Below the pieces are notes generated by a model, which was not told the DNA's origin, searched no databases, and saw only the letters and a program-made list of their open reading frames with translations. From the NCBI RefSeq assembly GCF_033115175.1, contig NC_084843.1:60304474-60368473 (forward strand): 64,000 nucleotides of DNA, given 5' to 3'. The position numbers and the translations under genes were made by a program. This stretch comes from Lepus europaeus. Its lineage: Eukaryota > Chordata > Mammalia > Lagomorpha > Leporidae. Numbering within the stretch: the stretch's first letter is position 1; the number at the start of each line of letters is the position of its first letter. Shown here one piece after another: positions 43,621 to 54,300 of the stretch.

Positions 43621-44131
43621 GCACACCTGCTCTGTGCCGCCTAGGAGGCCGTGAGGTGGGAACCATCGCGCCTCTTAGAGACGAGGAAGCTGAGGCTTGG
43701 CCTCCCAGGATCACACCCTCAGCACCCGCGCCCAGGTGCGAGCTCCAAGCCCAGGGGGGCCTCCATGTTAGCCGGGTGCTGGGTCCCCCAGGCCCCAGTG
43801 CCCTGGGGCGCACGCAGCAGGCCTGTGTCAGAGTGGGAAGGCATTGTCCCAACGCACGCAGAACTTTGCGGGGCCTTTGCAGACCAAGAAGGGCCAGGAC
43901 ACCATTAACCCCGGACCCCAGTCACTAAGGCATCTCCGAAGAGCAGGGTTCCGCGAGCCGTGGCCGGTGCAGCTCGGATCCCAGCACCACGGGCAGCAGG
44001 GAAGTGTGTGCTGGGCCAGGGCTGAGCGCGTTTTGCATAGACTCTGGGGGGAGACGCCCTGTAACCCGCGGGGGCTGCGGAAGAGAGGGGCAGGACAGCC
44101 TAGGGACACGTGCCTGCCACTTCTGGGCTGG

Positions 44132-44145
44132 CCAGCAGGGGGCGG
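44132..44145 (+). promoter_or_regulatory. CTCF-like motif
   Basis: CCAGCAGGGGGCGG matches the CTCF core consensus and is in the same orientation as the motif at 42908, 1.2 kb away. Confidence 0.55.
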
Positions 44146-44364
44146 GGCGGGGTGGGGTTGAGCGTCGGCTTAGGAGGGCAGAGCCACGGCGGGATGTGTT
44201 TTGGGGCGCCTGAAGAACCCCTCTATCCTCCCCTCTGTCCCAGCGGGCACAGCCTTGCCTTGTGGGGAGGTCCTTCTCCTCCCTTCCTCTCCGTCTCTTC
44301 CTCCTTTTTCCTTCTTCACGTGTGTTTGAGAACAGAAAGCTAGGGCATCTGCCACGCACGGGCA

Positions 44365-44520
44365 GCCCTTGTTGGGTTAGATCCAGGGCTGGAGTCCCGG
44401 CTTCCTGCCAGTGCTGACCCCGGGAGGCCGTGGTGATGGCTCAGTCCCTGCTGCCTGCGTGGGAGCCCTGGACTGAGCTCCCAGGTGCCAGCCTTAGCTT
44501 GCCCCGGCCCGGACGCTGCA
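44365..44520 (+). mobile_element. C-repeat SINE internal fragment, plus strand
   Basis: Phrases TTAGATCCAGGGCTGGAGTC, GTGGTGATGGCTCAGTCCCT and GCGTGGGAGCCCTGGACTGA match the SINE body; both ends are degraded. Confidence 0.7.
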
Positions 44521-46189
44521 GGCAGTGGACCTCGCATGGACACCTCGGTGACCCGCGGCTGTGCAGCGTTACCACGCCCTCCCTGGTGGCCCCTGCCGAG
44601 GCTTGTGCGAGGGTGGGGATTTGCATCAACCCTACCGTCAGGTGCAATGCCCCACCTGCTCCAGCCGCACCCCAGGACCGATGGGGGGGCCTGGCAGGAG
44701 AGCGTGGCTGCCCCGTTCCTGAGCTCCGGTACAGTTCCAGACAGATACGACTGTGGGTGTCCGCGGTGTGCTGCCCCCAAACATGTCCCTTGGGCCCCAG
44801 GAGCAGACACAGGAGCAGGGGAGGAGGGGCGGCCCAGCAGAGGCCCAGCAGCAGCAGGGGCTGGCACCTGCACAGCAGACCCCCTGCTGGCCTGGCCAGC
44901 TTCCCCCGCTCACCGCCCAGGACCGGCTGCGCCCATGCCCTTCCCCTGCTGGCTAAGCCTGAATGCCAGATCCCCTTCGTAAAGAGGTACTCGTGGCTCC
45001 GAGGTCCCCCACGCAGACACAAGGAGTGCACGTCCTTGAGCTGGCCTTTGGGACAGCAGTGCTCGCCCACAAAGGGCTCAGCCAGCGCAGAAGAGGTTCT
45101 GTTGTCTCCCTACAGCCCTGCCCAGGCGGGGCCTGTGTGGCTGTCGGGTGGGCCCGCACCTGAAGTGTCCCCCTGCCAGGTCGGCCGCGCGCTCTGGCTC
45201 CCCTCGGCTCCCCCTCCTGGCCCCCGGGTCCCTGTGCTCTGATGAGCTGTCAGGGGACCTGCTTTATTGCCTCCTTGCTGAGTGCCCAAGGACAGGAGAC
45301 TGGCTCCAGGTCGTCGGTGGGGTCAGAGCCACAGGCGGGGCTTCCCCCAGCTCTCCCTGTGCCTCCCCCAGCCCCCAGAGCCCCAGGCAGGCCCCACTTG
45401 GGAGGCCAGGCCCGGCCACTGCCGACCACTGCCGGCAGCAGCCCTGAGGATCCCCCAGGTGGCCTCTCCGCCACATTTGGGGGTGAGGGGACTCCCTTAG
45501 AAGCAAAGGAAATTTGCGGTGAGATCCACCCTCCCAGTGTTTCCCAGGGGGCCCTGGGGTCCAGCGAGGTCCTGATTCTCGCATGGCTCCCCAGGCCACT
45601 GGGGTGCAGTCAAGATTCACGCGGGGGGTGGGGAGCAGCTTCTAGCCCCTCTGCTCTGAGCTGGGGGCTGACAAGTTAGGGTGCTGTTCCCCAAATGTGC
45701 CTGCTGGGGAGCTTATTACACGGGGCTCCCAGCCCCAGCTCCCAGCAGCCGAATGGCCGGGGGCATTCATTCATCACACGCTTGTGGGCTGTGCATCGTG
45801 GGCCCAGTGCTGAGTGACAGGTCCAGGGAGCAGGTGAGGCCCAGCCAGCACCTCCACAGGGGGCCCTGGGTTCTGCACGGTGAGCAGAGACACTGATATT
45901 AGGCTAGTGCCTGGGGGACCCGGGACAGGGAGTGGCCTGCCCCCAGACCTGTCCGCACTCCCGGGGCACTGTGGAACCTGTGAGCGCCGGCAGCCCCTGC
46001 CAGGACCTGCTGTGGAAGGTCCCGGAGCCTCTGGCCCTGAGTCGACCAGATGCCTGCTCTGAGGTCGGGGTGGCCCCGGACCAGGGTCACGAGGTTCCGC
46101 TCCCTTCCTGCCAGCACACCTGCCCGGGGCTACCTGCCCGGCCTGGGGTCCCGGCGCCAGGGATGGCAAGGACCAGGTTGAGGCTCTCC

Positions 46190-46920
46190 TGAAAAGTCGC
46201 CCAGCCCGGAAGCCAGGTTCACCCGGAGCGCCGCGATCACGCAGGGACTGTGGGCTGCACCTTCTCCAGGGGGGCGAGCGTCCTGGGGCCCCGGACTGCG
46301 GAGGGAGCTGCCTGCGGGGCGCAGCCCACGGTGGGCTGCCGCCAAGGGCAGGAGGGGGATGCAACAGCGGCGGGCAGGCCAGGCCCCGGGCGCCCTCCCG
46401 CGCCTGTCTCAGGGTGTAGGGGGCGCAGACGGCCAGGCGGGGGCGCGCGGGCGCCGGGAGAGCGCGGGGCCCCGAGCGAGTCTGCGATCCGGGAAGCGCG
46501 GCGCCGGCGGGCGGGCGGGCGGGCGGGGCCGGGGAGCGGCGAGGGCCGGCCTGCAGCCCGCGGCCCTCCCAGCCCGAGTCGCAGTGGTCGTGCGGCCGGG
46601 AGGCGGCGGAGGCGGCGGCGCGGCGGCGACAGTAAGTGGGGCCGGAAGTCGGACGCGGCGCGGACCCTCGGGCTCCCGGCCAGCCTGGCTCGCGCGCTCC
46701 CGCGGCCTCGCTTCCTGGCTCCGGGCAGAACCCCGGCCCGGATGGGCGATGGCCTGGGCCAGGGTCCGGAGCCTCCCTGGAGCCGGCAGCGGGGCTTCCC
46801 GGCCCCGACGATGGTGGGCAGCCTCGGCCCGCTGGGGCTGCTGCCGCTCCGGGCAGGGGCCACCCCGGGCAGCTCCAGCAGGTGGACTCCGCCTGCTGCC
46901 CCCGGGGAGGTTGGCTGAAT
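46190..46920. promoter_or_regulatory. SLC29A3: CpG island promoter of SLC29A3
   Basis: Dense CpG over about 700 bp, with (CGGG)n at about 46508-46528, GGCGGGGCCGGGG Sp1-type boxes, and no TATA box. Exon 1 lies inside it. The (CGGG)n tract has four or more closely spaced G runs and could fold as a quadruplex. Confidence 0.8.
46560..46631 (+). CDS. SLC29A3: SLC29A3 exon 1: 5'UTR plus the A of the start codon
   Basis: The 3' end is set by the donor CGGCGACA|GTAAGT at 46632. Joining this A to TGGCC at the start of exon 2 creates CGACATGG, an ATG with a purine at -3 and G at +4, followed by the ENT3 N-terminus. So only one coding base is here. The transcription start is not determined; 46560 is a guess from the GC-rich leader. 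Confidence 0.75.
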
Positions 46921-48159
46921 CCTGAGCTTTCTTTTTTGCTTTCTCTTTTTAATCCAAAGCCGGGGCGAGCTTTTATCAAGAGTAATAAGACTGCTCACTC
47001 CAGTGCCCTGGCCTTGACCTGGGTTAGAGAAAATTCCTGGCTCCTTCAGCAGCTTGGTCAAGGCTGACTGGTCCCTAACGAATAGACCCAGGAGCAGGGA
47101 AGGGGAGCCAGCGACCCAGCACGCACCCGCGCCCCCCAGCCCCCGCACCTGGGACATCTGGCGGCAGCCAGGGCCCGGCCGTCCTGTGCACTTGGAAGTT
47201 CCTTGATGCTGGGCTCCCCGGGCAGCGAGGCTGGAGGGCTGGGCTCAGCCTGGAGAGTCTAAAATAGCCCTGCTGACTGGGCGCCCAGGCGGGCACGGGG
47301 TTGCCTGCCCCCGCCGATCTGGCCGGTGGGCTCGCGCAGGCGGGTGAGGGGCTCAGGGGCCCAGACCGGGCGTGCGTGACTGTAGGCTTCCGTTTTAGCA
47401 GGAATTCTTCCTGTCTGGATGTGGGACAAAGCAGGTGCCCTCGAGGCCTCAGTCTTCCCATCGGAAAAATGGGGGTGATGATTTCCGTCCGGGCCTGCCA
47501 CATGCCAAGGGGCACTACGTGGTTCTCCTGAGCTGCCACACCAGGGGAGAGGCCTCGCTCCTCCCTGCCGGGGGCCCCGAGCAAGGCTCAGCCCCCTGTG
47601 TGCGGTGGGCGCCGACCTCCCTCGGCTGAGGCACTGGGTAAAGCAGCTGCTGCCCTGGGGACCCCGGAGTGTCCCGCCCTCGGCAGCACGGGCAGACTTC
47701 CCATCTGTCCCACTGCCCCCCTGTCCTGGGAGCTGACCAGAGCACAGGGGTCAGCAGGCTCCCTGGCACCCGCGCCAGCAGGGTGACAAGCCCAGGGTGT
47801 CAGGAAGGTGTTGACACCGGCTCGGGACCGGCAAGCACCGGTTGCATTTGTGCAGCCATTGCAGAAAAGGCTCCCCTGGGTCTACACATGGGGACCTGAG
47901 GCTCAGCTGTGGGGCGGGGGGCTGGCGGGCAGAAGGCCCTGGCAGCCCAGAATCTTCCATCTGTGAGGTGCTGCCGCCGTTTGTGAGTGGCCGTCCCCTG
48001 CTAGGCTGTGATGCGTGGTCACTTACGGCCACGACCTTCCACTCTGTAGACCTGTTTCCATGCAGACGGGAAGAGCTGCCGCCCACTGGCTCCTGGGGCA
48101 GCTCGAGACACCCTATGCACGCTTTTTTGAACTATTTCCTTTGAACGCCTTTATTGATA

Positions 48160-48501
48160 ATTTTTAAGACTTTTAAATCAATAATTTGAAAGGCAGAAAG
48201 AAAAACAGGTGGGGCCGGCGCCGTGGCTCAACAGACTAATCCTCCGCCTTGCGGTGCCGGCACACCGGGTTCTAGTCCCGGTCAGGGCACCGGATTCTGT
48301 CCCGGTTGCCCCTCTTCCAGGCCAGCTCTCTGCTGTGGCCCGGGAGTGCAGTAGAGGATGGCCCAAGTGCTTGGGCCCTGCACCCCATGGGAGACCAGGA
48401 GAAGCACCTGGCTCCTGCCATCGGATCAGTGCGGTGCGCCGGCCGTAGCGCACCAGCCGCGGCGGCCATCGGAGGGTGAACCAACGGCAAAGGAAGACCT
48501 T

Positions 48502-48533
<32 letters not shown>

Positions 48534-48752
48534 CACTCTGCCTGTCAAAAATAAATAAATAAATAAAAAACAGGTGGAAAGAGATCTTCCACCCCCTGGT
48601 TCGCTCCCTACATGGAACCCCATCCAGGTCTCCCGCCCTGGGCGCCAGGGGCCCGAGGACTTGAGCCATCACCCGCTGCCCCTCAGGGTCTCCATTACGG
48701 GGAAGCTGGAATTGGGCGTGGCCACGACTCGAACCCAGGCACTCCGATTTCA
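48160..48752 (-). mobile_element. Older C-repeat SINE, minus strand, split by a younger insertion
   Basis: Its two parts are about 48160-48212 (TTTTAAATCAATAATTTGAA with AGGCAGAAAG) and 48578-48752 (GAGATCTTCCACCCCCTGGT to ACTCGAACCCAGGCA). Removing 48213-48577 rejoins a continuous minus-strand copy. Confidence 0.85.
48213..48565 (+). mobile_element. Young C-repeat SINE, full length
   Basis: The head GGCCGGCGCCGTGGCTCAAC, B-box GGTTCTAGTCCCGGTCAGGG, the body GATGGCCCAAGTGCTTGGGC, a (CT)n tract and (AAAT)n tail are intact. A 12-bp duplication AAAAACAGGTGG flanks it (48201-48212 and 48566-48577). It is close in sequence to the copy at 16653, so both belong to a recent subfamily. Confidence 0.94.
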
Positions 48753-49327
48753 TTTATAATTTTAAGTTCTATTCCTGAACTCCTGTGGGTTCACACAGCT
48801 CCGAATTCCGGAGGCACATGCGCGTCTGCAGGAAAGGCCCTGCTGCCCATGTCGCCTCCTCCGGCCGCTGCTACACACGTAGTGATTCGTCTACCACCCC
48901 CCCACCCCAGCACACAATGGTAGCATGCCACGAGCTGCCCCTGCCCCTGCGCTCTGCCTCACAGACTCGCAAGGATGTTCTAGATCCTTCTTCACCCATC
49001 GGGGGTCTTCATTCCTGCCTCCCTGGACCACCTTCAGGCCTGTCTGTCTTTCTGGGTTGGTTGCCCCAGGCTGCGCCATGCCGCGCTATTTTCCACCCAG
49101 CCTGCCCCCCCCCCCGACTTGGGTGCCACCTGTGCCTCCAGGGAGGCCTCCGGGGTCGCTGACGGTTCTCACATTATGGCTTCCAAGTCGCATTGCAGCT
49201 TCCCCACTAGGCTAGGGCAGCCCTGTAGAAGCTGGGATTGGGGTGGGGGGGTGCAGTCCCTCTCCAGGACAGGTACAGGGCCAGCTGGGCCCAGCCCGCC
49301 TAGCCTGCCCCTCTCCCTCCCCCACAG

Positions 49328-49625
49328 TGGCCGTTGTCACCGAAGATGACTTTCGTCACAGCTGCAACTCCACCTACAGAACCAGGAGCAGCTCTGTCTG
49401 CGCCGACCGGGATGCCGTGCTGGAGAGGCTGCTGGACCACCGGCCCCTGGGCTGCCGAGGCCCGAGGACCGTTTCCACGGCACCTACATCATCTTCTTCA
49501 GCCTGGGCGTGGGCAGCATGCTGCCGTGGAACTTCTTTGTCACTGCCAAGGAGTACTGGGTGTTCAAACTCCACAACTGCTCCGGCTCCGCCAGCAGGCT
49601 GGACCCCGAGGACTCGGACATCCTG
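49328..49625 (+). CDS. SLC29A3: SLC29A3 exon 2: N-terminal tail and first membrane helix, with a one-base frameshift
   Basis: The acceptor CCCCCACAG and donor CTG|GTAAGG bound 298 nt; human exon 2 needs 299 (100 codons with the exon 1 A). The first frame gives [20 protein letters not shown] and a VLERLLD acidic/dileucine sorting motif. The second frame, shifted at the CCCC run 49444-49447, gives [36 protein letters not shown] (helix 1 and following) and an NCS sequon. Adding one base restores exactly 100 residues. The rest of the exon is undamaged, so an assembly or read error is likelier than a pseudogene, but a real allele cannot be excluded. Confidence 0.88.
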
Positions 49626-50149
49626 GTAAGGTCGTGTTGCTCCCCGGGCGGGGGAAGTTGCCGTTAGGACGCGGTGTGGTGCTGAGCCGGACGGGTTCCG
49701 TGCAGGCCACAGCACAATCGCAAGGCGTCTGGTTCTGCCCGAGGCGGCCGAGGGAGGTGGGAGTGGGCTAGGCTCAGTGCCGGCCTTCAGACTGGTCTCT
49801 GTGTGAGCTGGGGGAAGATGGAAATGGTGTCTTTATGCCACGTGGTCTGCAGAACCCCCGGAGGGCTGCAGGCATGGACCCGACAGCGTTAGGTTCAGCC
49901 ATGAGTTACAGACATCTCCAGCAGAGCAGTGGCTACAGCACGGTTGAGGGTCATTTTTCTTTCACATTCAAGGCTGGAGGGGCCAGCCCCAGGCTGGGCG
50001 ATGGTCTCTGTTGTCAGGAGCCCGCCTGCTGCACCGTGTGTAGCCTTCATGCCCACGGTCTCCTCGCAGTACAAAACGGCCTCTGGAGCTCCAGCCATCC
50101 CATCAGGAGACGGAAGAGGAAAAGGAAGGGGTAGGAGAGTGGCTGTTGC

Positions 50150-50300
50150 TTGTAACAACACTTCCTGGAAGTAACATACCGCTTTCACTTTCATTGGTCA
50201 GAATTCAGTCACATGACCAAGCCGGCTGCAATGGAGGCTGGGAAATGTAGTCTTTATAGTTTAGCCCAGGCAACTATGTGCCCACGGAAATGAGCGGTTC
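50150..50300 (+). mobile_element. Ancient L1M-type 3'UTR fragment
   Basis: CATTGGTCAGAATTCAGTCA, CATGACCAAGCCGGCTGCAA and GGAGGCTGGGAAATGTAGTC follow the order of a common mammalian L1M 3' end as I remember it. Too short for subfamily assignment. Confidence 0.5.
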
Positions 50301-50309
50301 TGGCTGGCA

Positions 50310-50580
50310 TGTGGTACAGCAGCTGAGGTGTCACTTGGGATGGTACATCCTGTGGCAGAGGGCCTGGGTTCAAGTCCCCTCTGCTCCTGGTTAGCTTCCT
50401 GCTGGAGCACCGGGGAGGCAGCAGGTGTTGGCTCAAGTACTCAGGTCCTGGCCATCTCCGTGGGAGTCCTGACTTCAGCCTGGCCCCGCCGCGGCCATTG
50501 CAGGAATCTGGGGAGTGAGTCGGCTGATGGAAGAGGCGTGCCTCTCTGTGTCTTTCTGCTTTTCAAGTCAAATGAAAATG
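50310..50580 (+). mobile_element. C-repeat SINE, diverged, plus strand
   Basis: GGCCTGGGTTCAAGTCCCCT B-box region, GTTGGCTCAAGTACTCAGGT, GAGTGAGTCGGCTGATGGAA and TTTCTGCTTTTCAAGTCAAA are in order. Confidence 0.85.
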
Positions 50581-50929
50581 GAGAGGTAAACAATGAAAGG
50601 GGCGGTTCTGTAGGTGTGGGAGATGGGGGTACAGGGGGAGCACACGGCGGCTGTGGGGGAAGACAAAGGCTGCGCAGAGCTGGACGGGGCAGGTTCAGGT
50701 GCCCGTGGGACGCTGGGCCCACGTGTGGGGGTGCGGCTCCAGATGGCCCCCCTCCGCCTGGGAGTCTCTGCCTGGGCCTTGCAGGTCTCTGTGACCCCTC
50801 CGTCCCAATTAAGCACATTAACGTGTGCTCCGAGCACTTAGCGCAGGGGCCTGGCACACACAGTGTCCTGGTGGCAGTCTGGGGCACGGGGCCCACACCC
50901 CCAGCCGCCTGCAGCCTGGTGCAACGCAT

Positions 50930-51310
50930 TATGCAGGCGTTGGCATAACCAGGTGTTTTATGGCCGCTTTTATGTACCAGTGACTCAAGCGTCCCAGCTC
51001 TCTGCCGGCCTCTCTAAATCACCGGCCCTTTGGGCTTCTTCCAGAAGCTCCCTGCCTGTGCCTCGGGCCGCGCAGGGCCAGACTGCGGCGCACCTGTCCC
51101 GCCCCCGCCCGGGTCTGCCGCCGCCCCTGCCCCGCGCGGGCCTCGGCCGGACCGAGAGGAAGCACGCAGCCCGCACCGGGAACAGCCTGCGATCGCCGGG
51201 CGAGCCGCGGCGGCCCCGTCCCAGCTGCAGGCACTTAGCATTCCGGGCCCGCTCGATGCTTTATTGCGGCTTTCCAAGCGCTGGCAGGTGCGGATGTAGT
51301 ACCTGCGTCT
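50930..51310. promoter_or_regulatory. Candidate enhancer with intronic CpG island
   Basis: Two TTTTATG words (50956-50962 and 50968-50974, posterior-HOX/CDX type) sit next to a CpG-dense 200-bp block (about 51060-51260). It ends with GATGCTTTATTGCGG. It is not repeat-derived as far as can be seen. Function is inferred. Confidence 0.4.
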
Positions 51311-54300
51311 GCCCGGAGCTCCTGGCTCTTGGCATCGGAGATGAGAGAGCTGTCGCCCCTCGATTCATGGGCCGGGCTGGGGAGGCAAGCGTGCTGAGGC
51401 GCCGCCGCCTCGCGCAGGCCGTTTTTCTTCGCCTCGATCTCCCTTCCCCCGCCTGCCCTGCGCCCTCAGGCAGGGGGAGCGCGGGAGAGTCCCTGCATCG
51501 GCTGTGGCCAGCTCCCGCCTGCAGCTGTTAGCCGTGGGTCGCGGCGTCTGCAACTTCATTTTCCTTTTCATATTTTGCTGGATGGACACCGCCTGACGGG
51601 GACTCTGACCTGGCAGGAATCGTCACACAGCCTCTCGGTCCCTTGATGTCCCTTTCCAGGTCACCTCCTGGGCCAGGCTCCTTTGCCCCTGCCTGGATTT
51701 GGGGGTGGTTTGGAAGACATCCTCTTGTCTCTGCGCTCTGAAATAAGAACCTCAAATAATCCTACCACAGGCCCTCAGCCCCAGACCAAAGCAAGGGGAG
51801 GATCAACGAGGAAGAGCTGCTGGGATGAGGGGGCAGGGGAGGCCACAGCAGCTGCTGTGAGTTCTGCCCCCCCCCCCCCGGTGCCGGCAGGGGCAGGGTG
51901 TCAGTGACACACAGGGTCCCTCACTAACCCTGCTTTTCCCGACAAAAGCCAGAGCCTCAGAGAGGTTAAGGCACCTGCCCAGGACCACCCAGCCAGGAAG
52001 AGCCGCAGAGAGTATCACGGGGCGTGCAGGAGAGAGATGATTAGAAGTTTGGTCATGCTCAGAGCGTGTGTGTAGGGCCCGTGCCGGGCTGAGCTGCCCC
52101 ACAGCCTGTGTCTGCCCAATGGCGCTTTTCCTCCCGCGGACAGCCTGCCCCTGGTCCCGCCTCCTGCTCTAGCCTCAAGCCCCGGCTACCTGAGCTCTAC
52201 CCCCGGCCTCTGGTGCAGCCACCAGCACCCTTGTCCCCTCCCTGTGCCTGCATCTATGGCCCGAGGTGCTCCCCAGCTGTGGGAGTGCTATGGGGGCCTC
52301 CTCCTGTCCCATCAGCCTCTCCTGCAGGCCAGCAACAGCTTGGTGAGCCAAACAGCACTCTGCTGCCCCCCCCGCCTTCCATTCCCTGTGTGAGTCCCCG
52401 CCCCTCCCCCCCACCTGGCACCGCCTGCCCCAGGGCTCTCCTCCGAGGAGGCTGTGGGACATGGCCAAGCTGCAGTGGGATCCACCATCCCTCGTGGTGT
52501 CAGCAGGCCAGGGCCCCGGCTGGCAGTCTGCCGCTGCCCTGTGCATCCCCTGGCTAGGAGGGACAGCCAGTCCCGCCCTGGGAGTGAGTAGGAGCCGGAA
52601 GCGATGGGGGTGTGTCCCCCGCTGAGCCGTTAGTTAGCTGTGGGACTGTGAGTGTGGCTGTCGCTGCACAAGCAGGTGTCTCCAGCGCTCTGGCGTGGTG
52701 CCCAGCACGTAGCAGCACAGCCCAAGTATGTGTGACAGCAGCTATGATGTGGCTGGGGGCGGGGGAGTTCCATGGCCCCAGTCCAAGACAGGGATGGCCC
52801 CGCCAGGGAGAAGAGGGTCTGGGAGTCACAGTGGTCACCACCTGGGTTCTGATCCTTTGGGTAGGCTGGCCTAGACGAGGGGGTTTCCTGCCTCAGGGAA
52901 GGAAGCTGGGTGGGCCTCGTTCGGCACATGGGGGACGAAGATGCCCCCTCCCCTGATTTTCATCCCTCTGGCTCCATCCCTCAGCTCCCAAAGATGCACA
53001 CCCGCATGCTGTTGTCGGTGTCATTGCTGCCAAGGTGGGCTTCCCAGCCCAGGGAGGAGGGGCTCACGGGAACCAGGATGGAGGGGTTTGAAGAAGAGGA
53101 GCCTGGAGGGTGACTTATCGGAGATGTCGGCCATGGCCCGAGTCCCTGCTCCACAGCCCGCTGCACTCACCCCTGCTGGCCCCAGCGCCTTCCTCCCGTC
53201 TGCACAGTGGTGTGCCGAGTTAGTGCTGTCACTCCATTTCCAGCTGGGAACACTGAGACTCCCGGGCTTTAGGCCACAGACCTAGGTCGTGTGCTGGCAA
53301 GTGACAGAGGCGAGGCTTGGAGTCATCTGGGGGGTCGCAGGGTGGGCAGTGGGAGCTCGACCTGTCCCCCTGGCGGCCCTCGGGGACCACCTGCCCGACC
53401 ACCCAGTTCTGAGGCTGAGTTCAGGCTGGGGAGAGGCTGGGCCACGTGAGTGCTAAGCCCTCCAGCTGCAGCTCATGCCCAGCCAGTTAGGTCTCCCGGC
53501 CTTGGCGTAGGACAAGGAGCGGCTGCCCTCTGGTCCCCGAGCGCAGCCATTCCCCGGCCTTAGGCCGCGGTGGCAGAGCCATGGGTGGAAGTGCTTCCGG
53601 CATGGCAGGTGGCCAGCCCTGACCCTGGAGATTGAAAGGGAGGGCAGCCGCCCTCTAGGAAGCCCCAGGAAGCAGCCTGGTCGGCTGCGGAGAGCGGGGA
53701 GGGGGGCTCTGCGTGGGACCCTCGCAGACACAGGTACTGGGGTGTTGAGCTTGTCCGACCTCACCGCTCTGGCGGGGTGAATTCCTTGGGGTGGCTGTGC
53801 TGTCCCTGAAGCCTGCAGGCCTGTGTCGGCCAGCAGGGACCCTGGGGGCCCCTAGCCCTTCCTCTGGGTTGTGCACCCCTTGGAGTGTGCTTGGGGACGG
53901 GAGGGCCTGTGTCCACTTGCCTCTCCCTCCCTCCCCGTCTCCCAGGCTCCTGGGCCTCAAGGGGTGAGTGTGGGGGTGTCCTGGCCACTGGGGTGATGCA
54001 GAGCAAGAGCAAGGGAAGAAGTGGGGCCAGAGGGGGCCGATGCCGCCCCCATCCCCACCCCACCCCGTGCTGCTGAGCCACGGCAAGGCCGCGGGACCAG
54101 CCAGCGACCTCTCTGGGCCAGATCAGGGAATGCAGTGCCTGCCCCTGGAGTTTTAAGGGTCCCGGTCATTCTTTAAAATCTCCCTATGTGGAGAAGGCTG
54201 GGTGTCTCCTGGAAGAACCCCGTCCTAGCAGTGTGTGGCATGGGATGGGTGCCTGGCGTGCCCAGAGACCCACCCCACAGCTGTCTCTTGTGAGTGCCCA

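Larger units (their letters stand above)
38691..46190. other. Intergenic region between UNC5B and SLC29A3
   Basis: No gene is recognised on either strand. The first half is a cluster of C-repeat SINE fragments in both orientations. Around 42.9-44.2 kb lie two CTCF-like motifs and a CpG-rich stretch. 44.5-46.2 kb is unremarkable GC-rich DNA. Confidence 0.8.
46632..49327 (+). other. SLC29A3: SLC29A3 intron 1 (2.7 kb)
   Basis: Begins in the CpG island; 47.1-48.1 kb is featureless GC-rich DNA. It contains a young C-repeat SINE inserted into an older one (48160-48752) and ends in a C-rich acceptor. No other exon seen. Confidence 0.85.

Noticed and set aside
45774..46979. 401-codon minus-strand open frame across the SLC29A3 CpG island
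   Set aside because: Pro/Arg/Gly/Ala-rich low-complexity translation typical of CpG-island antisense; no domain, and the same DNA is explained as promoter and exon 1.
49328..49625. Processed or duplicated SLC29A3 pseudogene as the explanation of the frameshift
   Set aside because: The exon has intact splice sites, lies at the syntenic place behind a CpG island exon 1 whose donor phase fits, and only one base is out of place.
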